From Egaibacter danicus (GTDB lineage Bacteria > Pseudomonadota > Gammaproteobacteria > Burkholderiales > Burkholderiaceae_C), in NCBI GenBank assembly GCA_016707075.1, contig JADJII010000006.1, positions 124,001 to 188,000 on the forward strand: a stretch of DNA of 64,000 bases. The letters run 5' to 3'. Shown one piece after another: positions 9,041 through 18,234 of the stretch. The notes under the pieces are model-generated. The model worked only from the letters and a program-made list of their open reading frames with translations. It did no database searches and was not told the DNA's origin. How positions within the stretch are numbered: the first letter of the stretch is position 1; the number at the start of each line of letters is the position of its first letter. Both the position numbers and the translations under genes were made by a program.

Positions 9041-9964
9041 ATGCCGCTCGGTACGCTCGACAGAACCCCGCCGCCCTTCTTTCGACAGGGTCCATCGGCC
9101 CTGTCCAAACTCATGCTGTTCAGCGCCGTGGCGCTGTTTTTGATGGTGGCTGACGCGCGTTTTCAGGTCGCAAAACCCCTTCGGGTGGCCTTGGCCACCG
9201 CGCTCTATCCTGTCCAGTGGCTTGCCATGCGGCCAGTCGCGTGGGTGCGGGGTGGCGGACAGTATTTTGAGTCCTTGCGGTCTGCCCAGGCAGCGGAAGA
9301 AGATGCGCGGCAGAAGCTCGGGGTCTTGTCCCAGCGTGCCAATCAGGTGGATCAGCTGGCTCTTGAAAATATCCGTCTTCGCAAGTTGCTGGAACTCCGT
9401 GACCGTGTGTCCACTTCCGCACAGGCGGCTCGCGTGCTCTATGACGCAGCTGACCCCTACACACGCAAGATCATTGTCGACAAAGGGTTGGTGGATGGCG
9501 TGACGGCCGGCTCCCCGGTACTGGACGAGGCTGGCGTGTTGGGGCAGGTCACCCGTGTCTACCCGGCCATCAGCGAGGTTACGCTGGTGATTGACCGCGA
9601 TCAGGCCATCCCGGTGCTCAATGTCCGCACAGGGGCGCGTGGCGTGGCGTTTGGTGAAGCAGTGGCCCGCGCGGGCACGCTGGAGTTGCGGTTCATGTCT
9701 GCCAATGCCGATGTGCAAGCGGGGGACCTTCTTACCACCAGTGGTGTGGATGGTGTTTATCCACCGGGATTGCCGGTTGCCAGGGTGGAAAAAGTCGAGC
9801 GGCGGGTTGATTCGGCATTTGCCCGTATCTACTGCACCCCGCTGGCGCTGGTGGACGGCGCGAATTACGTCATGCTGCTCAAGCCGGTGGCGGTGGATCC
9901 GGCCGCTGCCCGCCCTGCCCCGGAAGCACCTGTTGCGCTGCCAAAGAAGGGCAAATCAAAATGA
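9041..9964 (+). CDS. mreC: Rod shape-determining protein MreC
   Basis: MreC is a bitopic inner-membrane protein that forms periplasmic filaments and activates PBP2. The 307 residues show a short cytoplasmic tail, one membrane segment near residues 25-45 (LMLFSAVALFLMVADARF), a coiled-coil region around residues 80-125, and then the beta-rich MreC domain (GLVDGVTAGSPVLDEAGVLG). The Pro/Ala/Lys-rich C-terminus is variable in the family. It overlaps mreD by four bases. Confidence 0.94.
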   Translation: MPLGTLDRTPPPFFRQGPSALSKLMLFSAVALFLMVADARFQVAKPLRVALATALYPVQWLAMRPVAWVRGGGQYFESLRSAQAAEEDARQKLGVLSQRANQVDQLALENIRLRKLLELRDRVSTSAQAARVLYDAADPYTRKIIVDKGLVDGVTAGSPVLDEAGVLGQVTRVYPAISEVTLVIDRDQAIPVLNVRTGARGVAFGEAVARAGTLELRFMSANADVQAGDLLTTSGVDGVYPPGLPVARVEKVERRVDSAFARIYCTPLALVDGANYVMLLKPVAVDPAAARPAPEAPVALPKKGKSK

Positions 9965-10491
9965 TCATGCGCCCCGGCCAGCAATTGCTGCTGCCTGCCA
10001 ACACGCTATTCATCTGGACATCACTGCTGATGGCCCTGTTGCTGAACATGGTGCAAAACATGGGCCTGTGGGGGCGGGCCGCATGGGCGCCGGACATGCT
10101 GGCGCTCGTGCTGGTATTCTGGAGCGTTCACCAGCCACTTCGCGTGGGGATTGGTATCGCTTTTGCATTTGGCCTGATGATGGATGTGCACCAGTCAAGT
10201 CTGCTGGGCCAGCACGCCCTGGCCTACACGGCGTTGAGTTTTCTGGCCATTTCCATTCACCGGCGCTTGTTGTGGTTCAGTGTGCCGTCGCAGGCATTGC
10301 AGGTTTTCCCGTTGTTTGTGGCGGCCCACACCATCGAGTTGTTGGTCCGCATGATGGGCGGCGGTGGTTTTCCGGGGTTTTTGCTTTTTCTGGCACCTGT
10401 GATCGAGGCGCTGCTGTGGCCTCTGGTCAGCGTGGTGCTCTTGTGGCCGCAACGGCGGGCTCCAAACCCGGACGCCAACAGACCCCTGTGA
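9961..10491 (+). CDS. mreD: Rod shape-determining membrane protein MreD
   Basis: This 176-residue protein is almost entirely hydrophobic with about five or six membrane segments, matching MreD in size and position. It belongs to the elongasome with MreB, MreC, PBP2 and RodA. Identification rests mainly on gene order and topology, because MreD sequences are poorly conserved; the MDVHQSSLLGQHALAY stretch is typical. The start overlaps mreC by four bases and the stop lies one base before mrdA. Confidence 0.9.
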   Translation: MIMRPGQQLLLPANTLFIWTSLLMALLLNMVQNMGLWGRAAWAPDMLALVLVFWSVHQPLRVGIGIAFAFGLMMDVHQSSLLGQHALAYTALSFLAISIHRRLLWFSVPSQALQVFPLFVAAHTIELLVRMMGGGGFPGFLLFLAPVIEALLWPLVSVVLLWPQRRAPNPDANRPL

Positions 10492-10492
10492 C

Positions 10493-12516
10493 ATGACTGA
10501 ACTTCGCAACGTTGAAGCGGATCTGTCCCGATTCAAGGCGCGGGTGCTGGTGGTCAGCATCGTGGTGCTGGTCTGCTTCATGCTGCTCGCCTCGCGGCTG
10601 GTGTACCTGCAAATCGTGCGTCATGAAGATCTGAAAGAGCAGGCTGAAAACAACCGTACTGCGGTGGTACCGGTGGTGCCGAACCGCGGGCTGATTCTGG
10701 ACCGCAACGGTATCGTGCTGGCCAGCAACTACTCGGCCTATACGCTGGAAATTACGCCGTCCAAAGTGCCTGCGCTGGAGCAGACGATTGAAGAGCTGTC
10801 GGCGCTGGTGGACATCACGCCAAGGGACCGGCGCCGGTTCAAAAAACTGATGGAGGAGTCCAAAAGCTTCGAGTCACTGCCCATCCGTACCCGCCTGACC
10901 GATGAAGAAGTGGCAAAGTTTGCGGCGCAGCGGTTCCGCTTCCCGGGCGTCGATATCAAGGCCCGCCTGTTCAGAAGTTATCCCTACGGCGAACTGGCTA
11001 GTCACGTGATTGGCTACATCGGGCGCATCAATCAGGCCGAGAAGGAAAAAATCGAGGAGTCGGACGAGGACAACAACTACCGTGGTACCGAATACATGGG
11101 CAAGCTGGGCGTGGAACAGAGCTTTGAGGCCCAGTTGCACGGCATCACCGGCGTTGACTCGGTGGAAACCTCAGCGGGAGGCCGTGCGGTGCGCAAGCTG
11201 GCCAGCAGCCCTTCCACCCCGGGCAACACGGTCATGTTGTCCATCGACATCAAGTTGCAACACCTGATTGAAGACCTGTATGGTGATCGCCGGGGCGCGC
11301 TGGTGGCGCTGGACCCCAAAACCGGCGAGGTGCTGGCCTTTGTGAGCAAGCCTACGTTCGACCCCAACCTGTTTGTGGATGGCATCGACACCGAAAGCTG
11401 GAAAGCGCTGAACGAGTCCATTGACAAACCCCTGCTCAACCGTGCGCTGCGCGGCACCTACCCGCCCGGCTCTACCTACAAACCTTTCATGGCGATGGCC
11501 GCGCTGCAACTTGGAACGCGCTCGCCCACCACCATCATCAACGACCCCGGCTTTTACATGTTTGGCGGACACCGTTTTGGCAGTCCCGAGAACGAGCGCG
11601 GAGGCGCGATGGACATGAACCGCGCCATCGTCGAGTCCAGCAACGCGTACTTCTACTCGCTGGCCAATGAAATGGGTGTGGACGCCATGCACGATTTCAT
11701 GAAGCCGCTGGGCTTTGGCCAGATCACCGGCATCGATATCTTTGGTGAAGTGCGTGGCGTGCTGCCCAGCCAGGAGTGGAAACGCAACTACTACAAACGC
11801 CCTGAACAGCAAAAATGGTACGCTGGCGAGACGATTTCGCTGGGCATTGGTCAGGGCTACAACAGCTTCACCATGCTGCAATTGGCCCAAGCCACAGCCA
11901 CGCTGGTCAACAACGGCATCAAACACAAGCCGCAGTTGGTCATTGCCACGCAGGATGCCACTACGCGCACGCGCGTGCCCGTACCGTTTGCCCCTCCGGA
12001 AGACCTGGGTTACAAGCCGGAAAACGTTGAGATTGTCCGCAAGGGCATGGTGGGCGTCACACAGGTGGGCACCTCGGCGCGAGCCTTCGCCGGGGCGGCT
12101 ATATCAGCGGTGGCAAGACCGGCACTGCGCAGGCTGTCACCATGAGCCAGAAGGAAAAATACAACGCAGCCAGGATGGAAGAGCATCAGCGTGACCATGC
12201 GCTGTACGTTGCCTTTGCCCCGGCAGACGACCCCAAAATTGCGCTGGCCGTGATCGTCGAAAACTCAGGTTTCGGGGGAGCCAACGCCGCCCCAATAGCC
12301 CGGCGGGTGTTCGATTACTGGCTGCTGAACCAATATCCCAATGAAGCCGACATTGCGGCCGTCCGACTGGGGCAGGCGACTGCACCTCAGGGCAAAACCC
12401 GGTCGGTGGCCGAGGTGCCGTGGCCGCCGGGTTCACCCGCACCGGTTCCTGCTCCGGTTGCCCCGGCGTCCGCCGCCGCCTCAGCCGCAAAACCCGCCAG
12501 TGCGCCACGACCCTGA
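10493..12516 (+). CDS. mrdA: Penicillin-binding protein 2, one frameshift
   Basis: PBP2 is the transpeptidase of the elongasome. The first frame (550 codons) has one membrane anchor (residues 18-37), the dimerisation domain, the catalytic SxxK motif (STYK, Ser about 327) and the SxN motif (SSN). The frame breaks near 12097 after VGTSARAFAGA. Adding one G to the GCGG run restores GYISGGKTGTAQAVT, which contains the KTG motif, and the protein then runs to 12516, about 674 residues in all. Since the active site is split across the break, the sequence as given could not make a working enzyme, so a base-calling error is likely. rodA, the usual partner, does not follow. Confidence 0.9.
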
Positions 12517-12548
12517 TCGGTCCTGATTTCTGGACGGTGGTGTAACGT

Positions 12549-13319
12549 CTAGACGCGCAGGAACGCGTCGTACCCCGTTTTCAGAATCAGCGCACCCACC
12601 ACCAGCACAAATACCGCCCGGATAAACCCGGCGCCGTGTTTTAAGGCCAGGTGCGTGCCCAGCAGGCTGCCGGCCACGTTGGCCACCGCCATGACCGCTA
12701 CAAAATGCCACCAGACATGGCTCTTTGCCGTAAACAGGATCAGTGCCGCTAGGTTGGTGGCGCAGTTCATCACCTTCGCGGACGCCGAGGCGTTCAAAAA
12801 GTCATAACCCAGCCAGCGCACCATCAAAAAGACAAACAGGCTGCCGGTGCCCGGCCCGAAAAAACCGTCATAGAAACCCAGCGTCAAGCCAATGAAACCG
12901 GCAGCCAGTACCTCGCTGCGACCGGTAAAACGCGGTGCATGAACCTGCCCCATCTGCTTTTTGGCCAGTGTGTAGAGCAGCATCGCCAACAGAATGAAGG
13001 GCAAAAGCTTGCGTAGAAAGTCCGGGGAGATCAGCGTGACGACCCAGGCCCCCGCCATCGATCCGGCAAAACCCAGGGCTGCCGCCGGCAACAGCACCGC
13101 CCACCGCAGATCAACCCTTCGGCTGTATTGCCAGGCGGCCATGCCGGTGCCCCAGATCGCCGCGCCCTTGTTGGTGCCCAGCAGGGTAGCCGGGTGCGAA
13201 GACGGGAAGGTGGCAAACATGGCCGGGACCAGAACCAGTCCACCGCCGCCCACGATAGAGTCCAGAAATCCGGCCAACAGGGAAGCAAGGGAGATGACGG
13301 CGAGTTCCATGCTGGCCAT
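12549..13319 (-). CDS. TauE/SafE (TSUP) family membrane permease
   Basis: This 256-residue protein has about seven or eight hydrophobic segments and the family pattern SIVGGGGLVLVPAMFA near residues 22-38, plus a second-repeat version in GFYDGFFGPGTGSLFVFLMV. The family exports or imports small anions such as sulfite, sulfoacetate or taurine-derived compounds. The substrate here cannot be told from sequence or context. It converges on mrdA with 32 bp between the stops, and no hairpin terminator is seen there. Confidence 0.85.
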   Translation of the reverse strand: MASMELAVISLASLLAGFLDSIVGGGGLVLVPAMFATFPSSHPATLLGTNKGAAIWGTGMAAWQYSRRVDLRWAVLLPAAALGFAGSMAGAWVVTLISPDFLRKLLPFILLAMLLYTLAKKQMGQVHAPRFTGRSEVLAAGFIGLTLGFYDGFFGPGTGSLFVFLMVRWLGYDFLNASASAKVMNCATNLAALILFTAKSHVWWHFVAVMAVANVAGSLLGTHLALKHGAGFIRAVFVLVVGALILKTGYDAFLRV

Positions 13320-13344
13320 TGTCGCATCGGCCAGACAGCACGGT

Positions 13345-13399
13345 GACTATAAAATCAATAGCTGCTTACGCACACTGGACGAGGGCTGGAGGCATAAAT
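13345..13399 (-). repeat. Dispersed repeat, copy 2
   Basis: Read on the minus strand this contains TTTATGCCTCCAGCCCTCGT, then GTAAGCAGCTATTGATTTTATAG, written here only to show the family match. It lies in the gap between the TSUP permease and the GMC oxidoreductase. Left and right arms of the 3' half form an imperfect GCTAT/ATAGC hairpin. Confidence 0.75.
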
Positions 13400-13423
13400 G
13401 AGCACTATAAATGCCGCAAAAAC

Positions 13424-13452
13424 AAAAGGCACCGGGGTTGCCGGTGCCTTTT
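13424..13452 (-). terminator. Intrinsic terminator downstream of the GMC gene
   Basis: A perfect 12-bp stem (AAAAGGCACCGG with CCGGTGCCTTTT) encloses a five-base loop. Read on the minus strand it is followed by TTTTGTTTTTG, a usable U-tract. It lies about 150 bp beyond the GMC stop codon. The stretch between holds a smaller hairpin (CGGAC/GTCCG) and an open frame of 76 codons with no recognised homologue. Confidence 0.75.
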
Positions 13453-13599
13453 GAAACGCATCCGCTTTGGGGTGCGGGTAAACGATCAAGTCGTCAGATT
13501 TTGTCTCCTGGGCCTCTCGAGCGAAGCGGACTTTTGGTCCGTTTGCGAGTGGGGTGACTGTAGAAGCCCCCTGTGCCCCGCACATCGGGAGTTACCCTT

Positions 13600-15320
13600 T
13601 CATGGCAAACCCTTGGTGTCTTCGGCAATCCACTGGGCGGCTTTTTCGGCCAGCATCAGCGTGGGCGAATTGGTGTTGCCGCTGGTGATGGTGGGCATCA
13701 CGCCCGCATCCACCACCCGCAAACCGGCAATTCCCGCACCTTGAGCCGCGAATCGACCACGGCCATCGGATCTGCGTCAGGCCCTTCGATCTTGCCCATC
13801 TTGGTGGTGCCGACGGGGTGAAAGATGGTGGTGGCGATGTCGCCCGCCAGTTTGGCCAGTTCGTCATCAGTCTGAAACTGCACGCCCGGTTTCCATTCCT
13901 GCGGCTGGTATTTGGCCAGTGCCGGCTGTGACACGATCTTGCGGGTGATGCGCAGCGAGTCCGCCGCCACCTTGCGGTCTTCATCGGTGCTGAGGTAGTT
14001 GGGGGCGATGGCCGGGGCGTCTTCAAACCGGTTGCTTTTGATGTTCACCGTGCCCCGGCTGGTGGGGTTCAGGTTGCACACGCTGGCGGTGAACGCCGGG
14101 AAGCTGTGCAACGGCTCGCCAAAGGCGTCCAGGCTCAGCGGCTGCACGTGGTATTCGATGTTGGGGTGCGGCTTGTCCGGCGAGCTGCGTGTGAACGCGC
14201 CCAACTGGGACGGTGCCATGCTCATCGGCCCGGTGCGTTTAAAGGCATATTCCAGCCCGATCCGCGCCTTGCCCCACAGGCTGTTGGCCATGGTGTTGAG
14301 CGTCTGGACGCCGTTGACCTTGAAGACCGCACGAATCTGCAAATGGTCTTGAAGGTTAGCGCCCACTCCCGGTGTATCAGCAGTTACCGGTATGTTGTGT
14401 TGCGCCAGCAAGGCCGCCGGGCCGATGCCGGAGAGTTGCAAAATCTGCGGCGAACCAATGCTGCCCGCCGTCAAAATCACTTCGCTTGCCGCGTTGGCCG
14501 TCACCATTTCCTGGCCGGTCCATACCTGCGCGCCGGTGCAGCGCAGGCTACCGTCGGGCTGTTTTTCGATCACCAGCTTGGCTACTTGGGCTGACGTCCA
14601 CATCTCGAAATTGGGCCGTGCGTAACACATGGGTCGCAAAAAGGCCTTGGCCGTGTTCCAGCGCCAACCGGCTTTCTGGTTCACCTCGAAGTAACCCACC
14701 CCTTCGTTGTTGCCAGTGTTGAAGTCTTCCGTGGCGGGCACGCCAGCCTGTTGGGCGGCTTGCGAAAAGGCATCCAGTACGTCCCAGCGCAGGCGCTGTT
14801 TCTCAATACGCCATTCGCCCCCGGCATTGCGGTGGCGCAGCAGTTTTTGATAATCGGTGCCGTTGGCGGGCATCAGCTCGGGTGCCGTGCCACGTGCACC
14901 GTGCAATGTGGTGGGACCCTTGTAGTGGTCCTCATGCAGTTTGAAATAAGGCAGCGCGTTGTTCCAGGTCCAAGTGTCGTCACCGGTGAGCTGTGCCCAC
15001 TGGTCGTAGTCGCGCGCCTGGCCGCGCATGTAAATCATGCCGTTGATACTGGAGCATCCGCCCAGCACCTTGCCGCGCGGGTAGCGCAACTGGCGGCCAT
15101 TCAGGCCCGCGTCGGCTTCGGTCTGATACAGCCAGTCGGTGCGGGGGTTGCCTATGCAATAGAGGTAGCCGACCGGGATGTGAATCCAGTGGTAGTCGTC
15201 CCGCCGGCCGGCCTCAATCAGCAGCACGCGTTTGGAAGCATCGGCGCTGAGGCGGTTCGCCAGCAGGCAACCCGCCGTGCCGGCGCCGATGATGATGTAG
15301 TCGAATTCTGTGTGGCCCAT
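13600..15320 (-). CDS. GMC family oxidoreductase (choline/alcohol dehydrogenase type), one frameshift
   Basis: This is a flavin-dependent alcohol or choline dehydrogenase-like enzyme. The FAD-binding motif IIIGAGTAGCLLANRLS is at residues 9-25 and GMC signature GGCSSINGMIYMRGQ follows near residue 87. The first frame ends at 13698, inside the C-terminal region. One extra G in the run near 13733 restores RGIAGLRVVDAGVMP and then TITSGNTNSPTLMLAEKAA, which carries the conserved His/Asn-region segment expected near the GMC C-terminus, ending at 13600. The substrate is unknown. It lies 12 bp after the enoyl-CoA hydratase gene and is probably cotranscribed, consistent with catabolism of an alcohol or side chain. 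Confidence 0.85.
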
Positions 15321-15332
15321 GGGTAATGGTAA

Positions 15333-16139
15333 TCAGTGACCCGCCCAGTTTGGCTTACGTTTCTCCTGAAACGCCTTTTGCCCTTCTTTGGCGTCGTCGG
15401 TCAGCGTGAACAGCGCAATCTGGCTTTCGGTGAACGACATGCTTTCCTCAAACGCCATGGCTTCCACCTTTTTCATGGTGTACAGGCCGCGGCGGATGGC
15501 GGCGGGGGATTTGTCCAGCAGGCGGTCCAGCAGCCACTGCAGTTTGGCGTCCACGTCTTCATCCACATAGTTCACCAAGTTGGATTCCAGTGCCTGGGCG
15601 GAGGTGATGGGCTCACCGGTCAGGCACATTTCGGCCAGCACGCGCTTAGGGATAAGGTGCTGCAACACGCTCAGCACCTGTGCCGGAAACACGCCCACCT
15701 TCACTTCAGGCAGGCCAAACACCGCGTGGCTGGCCGCGACCGCCATGTCGCACATGCTCATCAAGCCCATGCCACCAGCCATGCAGGCGCCGTTCACGCG
15801 GGCGATCAGCGGCACATTGCTGGCTTTGGCCACGCGCAGCAACTGGGCCAGGTGGCCGTGGGGCTCGGAATAGTCGGTGGTGAACGCCTTGGCCGATTGC
15901 AGGTCCGCCCCGGCGCAAAACGCCTTGCGGCCAGCACCGGTAATGACGATGGCGCGGATGTCACGCCGGCCCTGGACAGCTGCAATAGCCTGCGCCATGC
16001 CTGCTAGCACGCCGTGGCTCATGGCATTGCGCCGCTCTTCGCGCGTAATGGTCAGCCACAGCACCGGGCCGCGTTGTTCAACTGCCAGCTCGGCAGCCAA
16101 TTCGGGCGATAGGGTGAAGCTGGGGCTGGAATTACTCAT
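15333..16139 (-). CDS. Enoyl-CoA hydratase/isomerase family protein
   Basis: This 268-residue crotonase-fold protein hydrates or isomerises an acyl-CoA; the exact substrate is not visible. Oxyanion-hole segments are present: AFCAGADLQSAK after strand beta-2, and NGACMAGGMGLMSMCDMAV. GLPEVKVGVFPAQ matches the region that carries catalytic Glu in many members. A GGAGACTT ribosome-binding site precedes the ATG. It is the first gene of a two-gene unit with the GMC oxidoreductase. Confidence 0.88.
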   Translation of the reverse strand: MSNSSPSFTLSPELAAELAVEQRGPVLWLTITREERRNAMSHGVLAGMAQAIAAVQGRRDIRAIVITGAGRKAFCAGADLQSAKAFTTDYSEPHGHLAQLLRVAKASNVPLIARVNGACMAGGMGLMSMCDMAVAASHAVFGLPEVKVGVFPAQVLSVLQHLIPKRVLAEMCLTGEPITSAQALESNLVNYVDEDVDAKLQWLLDRLLDKSPAAIRRGLYTMKKVEAMAFEESMSFTESQIALFTLTDDAKEGQKAFQEKRKPNWAGH

Positions 16140-16273
16140 GAAGTCTCCTGTGGGCGTCTATTTTGCGTGCATTTCAGGCGGCGGCAGTGGTTACACGCGT
16201 TACGATTGCGAAAACCAACAAGTCGAGCCCAACGACCCCCGTCAATGCGTCTTCGTCCCTAACACCGCTGACC

Positions 16274-17404
16274 ATGGAGGAAAGCACCCCACACATCACG
16301 CGCGAACAGGCGCCGCAAGGAACGCGTGCACGCGTGCTGGGCCAATGGACGGCCGCACGGCTGGCCGAACCAGCCGCTTGGGACGGCATTCAGGGCGAAC
16401 TGCAGGCCCTGGCACAACCCGCCCTGGCTGGTTGCGAGTGGGATCTGAACGCCCTGCAGGGGCTGGATCACACGGGTGCGCAATTGCTCTGGAACGCCTG
16501 GGGCCGGCAGTTGCCGAAAGACATCCATCTCCAGCCCGTGCAGCGCGCCATGCTGGAGCGCGTGGCCCGGTTTTCGGTAGCGCGGCCCGTACCGCAGCGC
16601 CGCTCCGCCTGGAAGATGTTTCTGTCGTTGGGGGCAGCCGTCTGGCAGGTGCTCGATCACCTGCAGGGGGTGGTCCGGCTGGTTGGACAGTTGCTGCTGG
16701 ACCTGATTCGGCTGGCGCGTGCGCCGCGGGATGGGCCGTGGCGGGATGTGTCAGGACACCTGTATCACATCGGCGCCACGGCTTTACCCATTACCGCGCT
16801 GGTGGGGTTTTTGATCGGGGTGGTGCTGGCCTATCTGATGTCTCTGCAGCTTCGGCAGTTCGGCGCGGATGCATTCATCGTGGATATTCTGGGCATCTCG
16901 CTCATTCGTGAACTCGGGCCTGTGCTGGCCGCGATCTTGCTCGCCGGGCGTTCGGGGTCGGCCATCACGGCGCAGATCGGTGTGATGCGCGTGACCGAAG
17001 AGCTCGACGCCATGCGCGTCATGGGCATTCCCAAAGGCTACCGTCTGGTCATGCCGCGTGCCATGGCGATGGCGCTGGCCATGCCGTTGATTACAGTCTG
17101 GACCACGTTATCGGCTTTGCTGGGGGGCATGCTCGCTGCCGACCTGGTGATGGGTGTGACGCCCGCGTATTTTGTGGAAGCGTTGCCGAAGGCGGTGGAG
17201 GTGTCCAACCTGACGCTGGCAGTCTGCAAATCCATCGTGTTTGGCCTGTTGATTGCCATCATTGGCTGCCACTACGGCCTGCGCGTCAAACCCAATACCG
17301 AAAGCCTGGGGCAGGGCACCACAGCCTCCGTGGTGACGTCCATCACGGTGGTGATTCTGGTGGATGCGCTTTTTGCCGTGCTGTTCAAGGACATCGGCAT
17401 ATGA
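16274..17404 (+). CDS. MCE-type ABC transporter permease with N-terminal STAS-like domain
   Basis: The C-terminal 250 residues form an MlaE/YrbE-type permease: several membrane segments and the ATPase-contact loop VTEELDAMRVMGIPKGYRL (the EExDA motif). The N-terminal 110 residues are soluble and look STAS-like (WDLNALQGLDHTGAQLLWNA), a fusion known in some proteobacterial MlaE proteins, whereas E. coli uses a separate MlaB. The family moves phospholipids or other lipids across the envelope. The ATG at 16274 is preferred to an upstream TTG at 16163 because the extra residues look non-native. It overlaps the ATPase gene by four bases. Confidence 0.87.
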   Translation: MEESTPHITREQAPQGTRARVLGQWTAARLAEPAAWDGIQGELQALAQPALAGCEWDLNALQGLDHTGAQLLWNAWGRQLPKDIHLQPVQRAMLERVARFSVARPVPQRRSAWKMFLSLGAAVWQVLDHLQGVVRLVGQLLLDLIRLARAPRDGPWRDVSGHLYHIGATALPITALVGFLIGVVLAYLMSLQLRQFGADAFIVDILGISLIRELGPVLAAILLAGRSGSAITAQIGVMRVTEELDAMRVMGIPKGYRLVMPRAMAMALAMPLITVWTTLSALLGGMLAADLVMGVTPAYFVEALPKAVEVSNLTLAVCKSIVFGLLIAIIGCHYGLRVKPNTESLGQGTTASVVTSITVVILVDALFAVLFKDIGI

Positions 17405-18222
17405 ACCACACGAACTCGAGCACACGACCGGGCACGAGAGCGCCTGTGGTGCAGATCAGCAAGCTGTGGTCGGTGTTTCGATCCGCCGGGCAGCAGGCGG
17501 TGATTCACAAAGACCTTGATCTGGTGATTGAGGCTGGCGAGTTGCTGTCCATCGTGGGCGGCTCGGGCAGTGGCAAAACGGTGCTGCTGCGGCAAATTCT
17601 GGGGCTCGAAACTCCGGCGCAAGGCAGCGTGACGGTGCTGGGTAAACCGGCCGCCGAGCTGGGCGATGCGGGTGCCGCCAGCCGCGTGGGCATGTTGTTT
17701 CAACACGGTGCGCTGTTCTCGGCATTCAGTGTGCTGGACAACATCGCGTTTCCGTTACGTGAACTGAAAAATTTACCCGAATCTCTCGTGCGCGACGCGG
17801 CGCTGGTGAAGCTGCAGATGGTGGGACTGGATGCTTCGCAGGCCTACAAGATGCCAGCCGAGCTGTCCGGCGGCATGATCAAGCGCGTGGCGCTGGCGCG
17901 TGCGCTGATCATGGACCCGCCGCTGCTGCTGCTGGACGAGCCCACCGCCGGGCTGGACCCTGACAGCGCCGATGCGTTTTGCGCGCTGCTGCGCTCGCTG
18001 CACCGCGAGCTGGACCTGACGGTCGTGATGGTGACGCATGATCTGGATACGCTGTTTGAACTCAGCACCCGCGTGGCGGTGGTAGCTGACAAACGTGTGG
18101 TCATCAACGCACCGCCGAAAGAAGTGATTGCGTTCCCGCATCCCTTCATTCACGATTTTTTCCTGGGCGAACGGGGTCAGCGCGCCATGGAGTTGTTGCG
18201 CGAATACCCGTTTGCCGTGTAG
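17401..18222 (+). CDS. MCE-type ABC transporter ATP-binding protein (MlaF-like)
   Basis: This 273-residue ATPase drives the lipid transporter. Walker A is GGSGSGKT near residue 57, the signature is ELSGGMIKR, Walker B is LLLLDEPTAGLDPDSAD, and the switch His is in VTHDLDTL. The short C-terminal extension after residue 245 (FFLGERGQRAMELL) is typical of MlaF. Its ATG overlaps the stop of the permease gene, which suggests translational coupling. Confidence 0.92.
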   Translation: MNHTNSSTRPGTRAPVVQISKLWSVFRSAGQQAVIHKDLDLVIEAGELLSIVGGSGSGKTVLLRQILGLETPAQGSVTVLGKPAAELGDAGAASRVGMLFQHGALFSAFSVLDNIAFPLRELKNLPESLVRDAALVKLQMVGLDASQAYKMPAELSGGMIKRVALARALIMDPPLLLLDEPTAGLDPDSADAFCALLRSLHRELDLTVVMVTHDLDTLFELSTRVAVVADKRVVINAPPKEVIAFPHPFIHDFFLGERGQRAMELLREYPFAV

Positions 18223-18234
18223 AAAGAGAATCTT

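Noticed and set aside
7948..9114. 388-codon open frame antisense to mreB
   Set aside because: It mirrors mreB codon by codon and has a His/Gln-rich composition typical of antisense shadows; no family resemblance.
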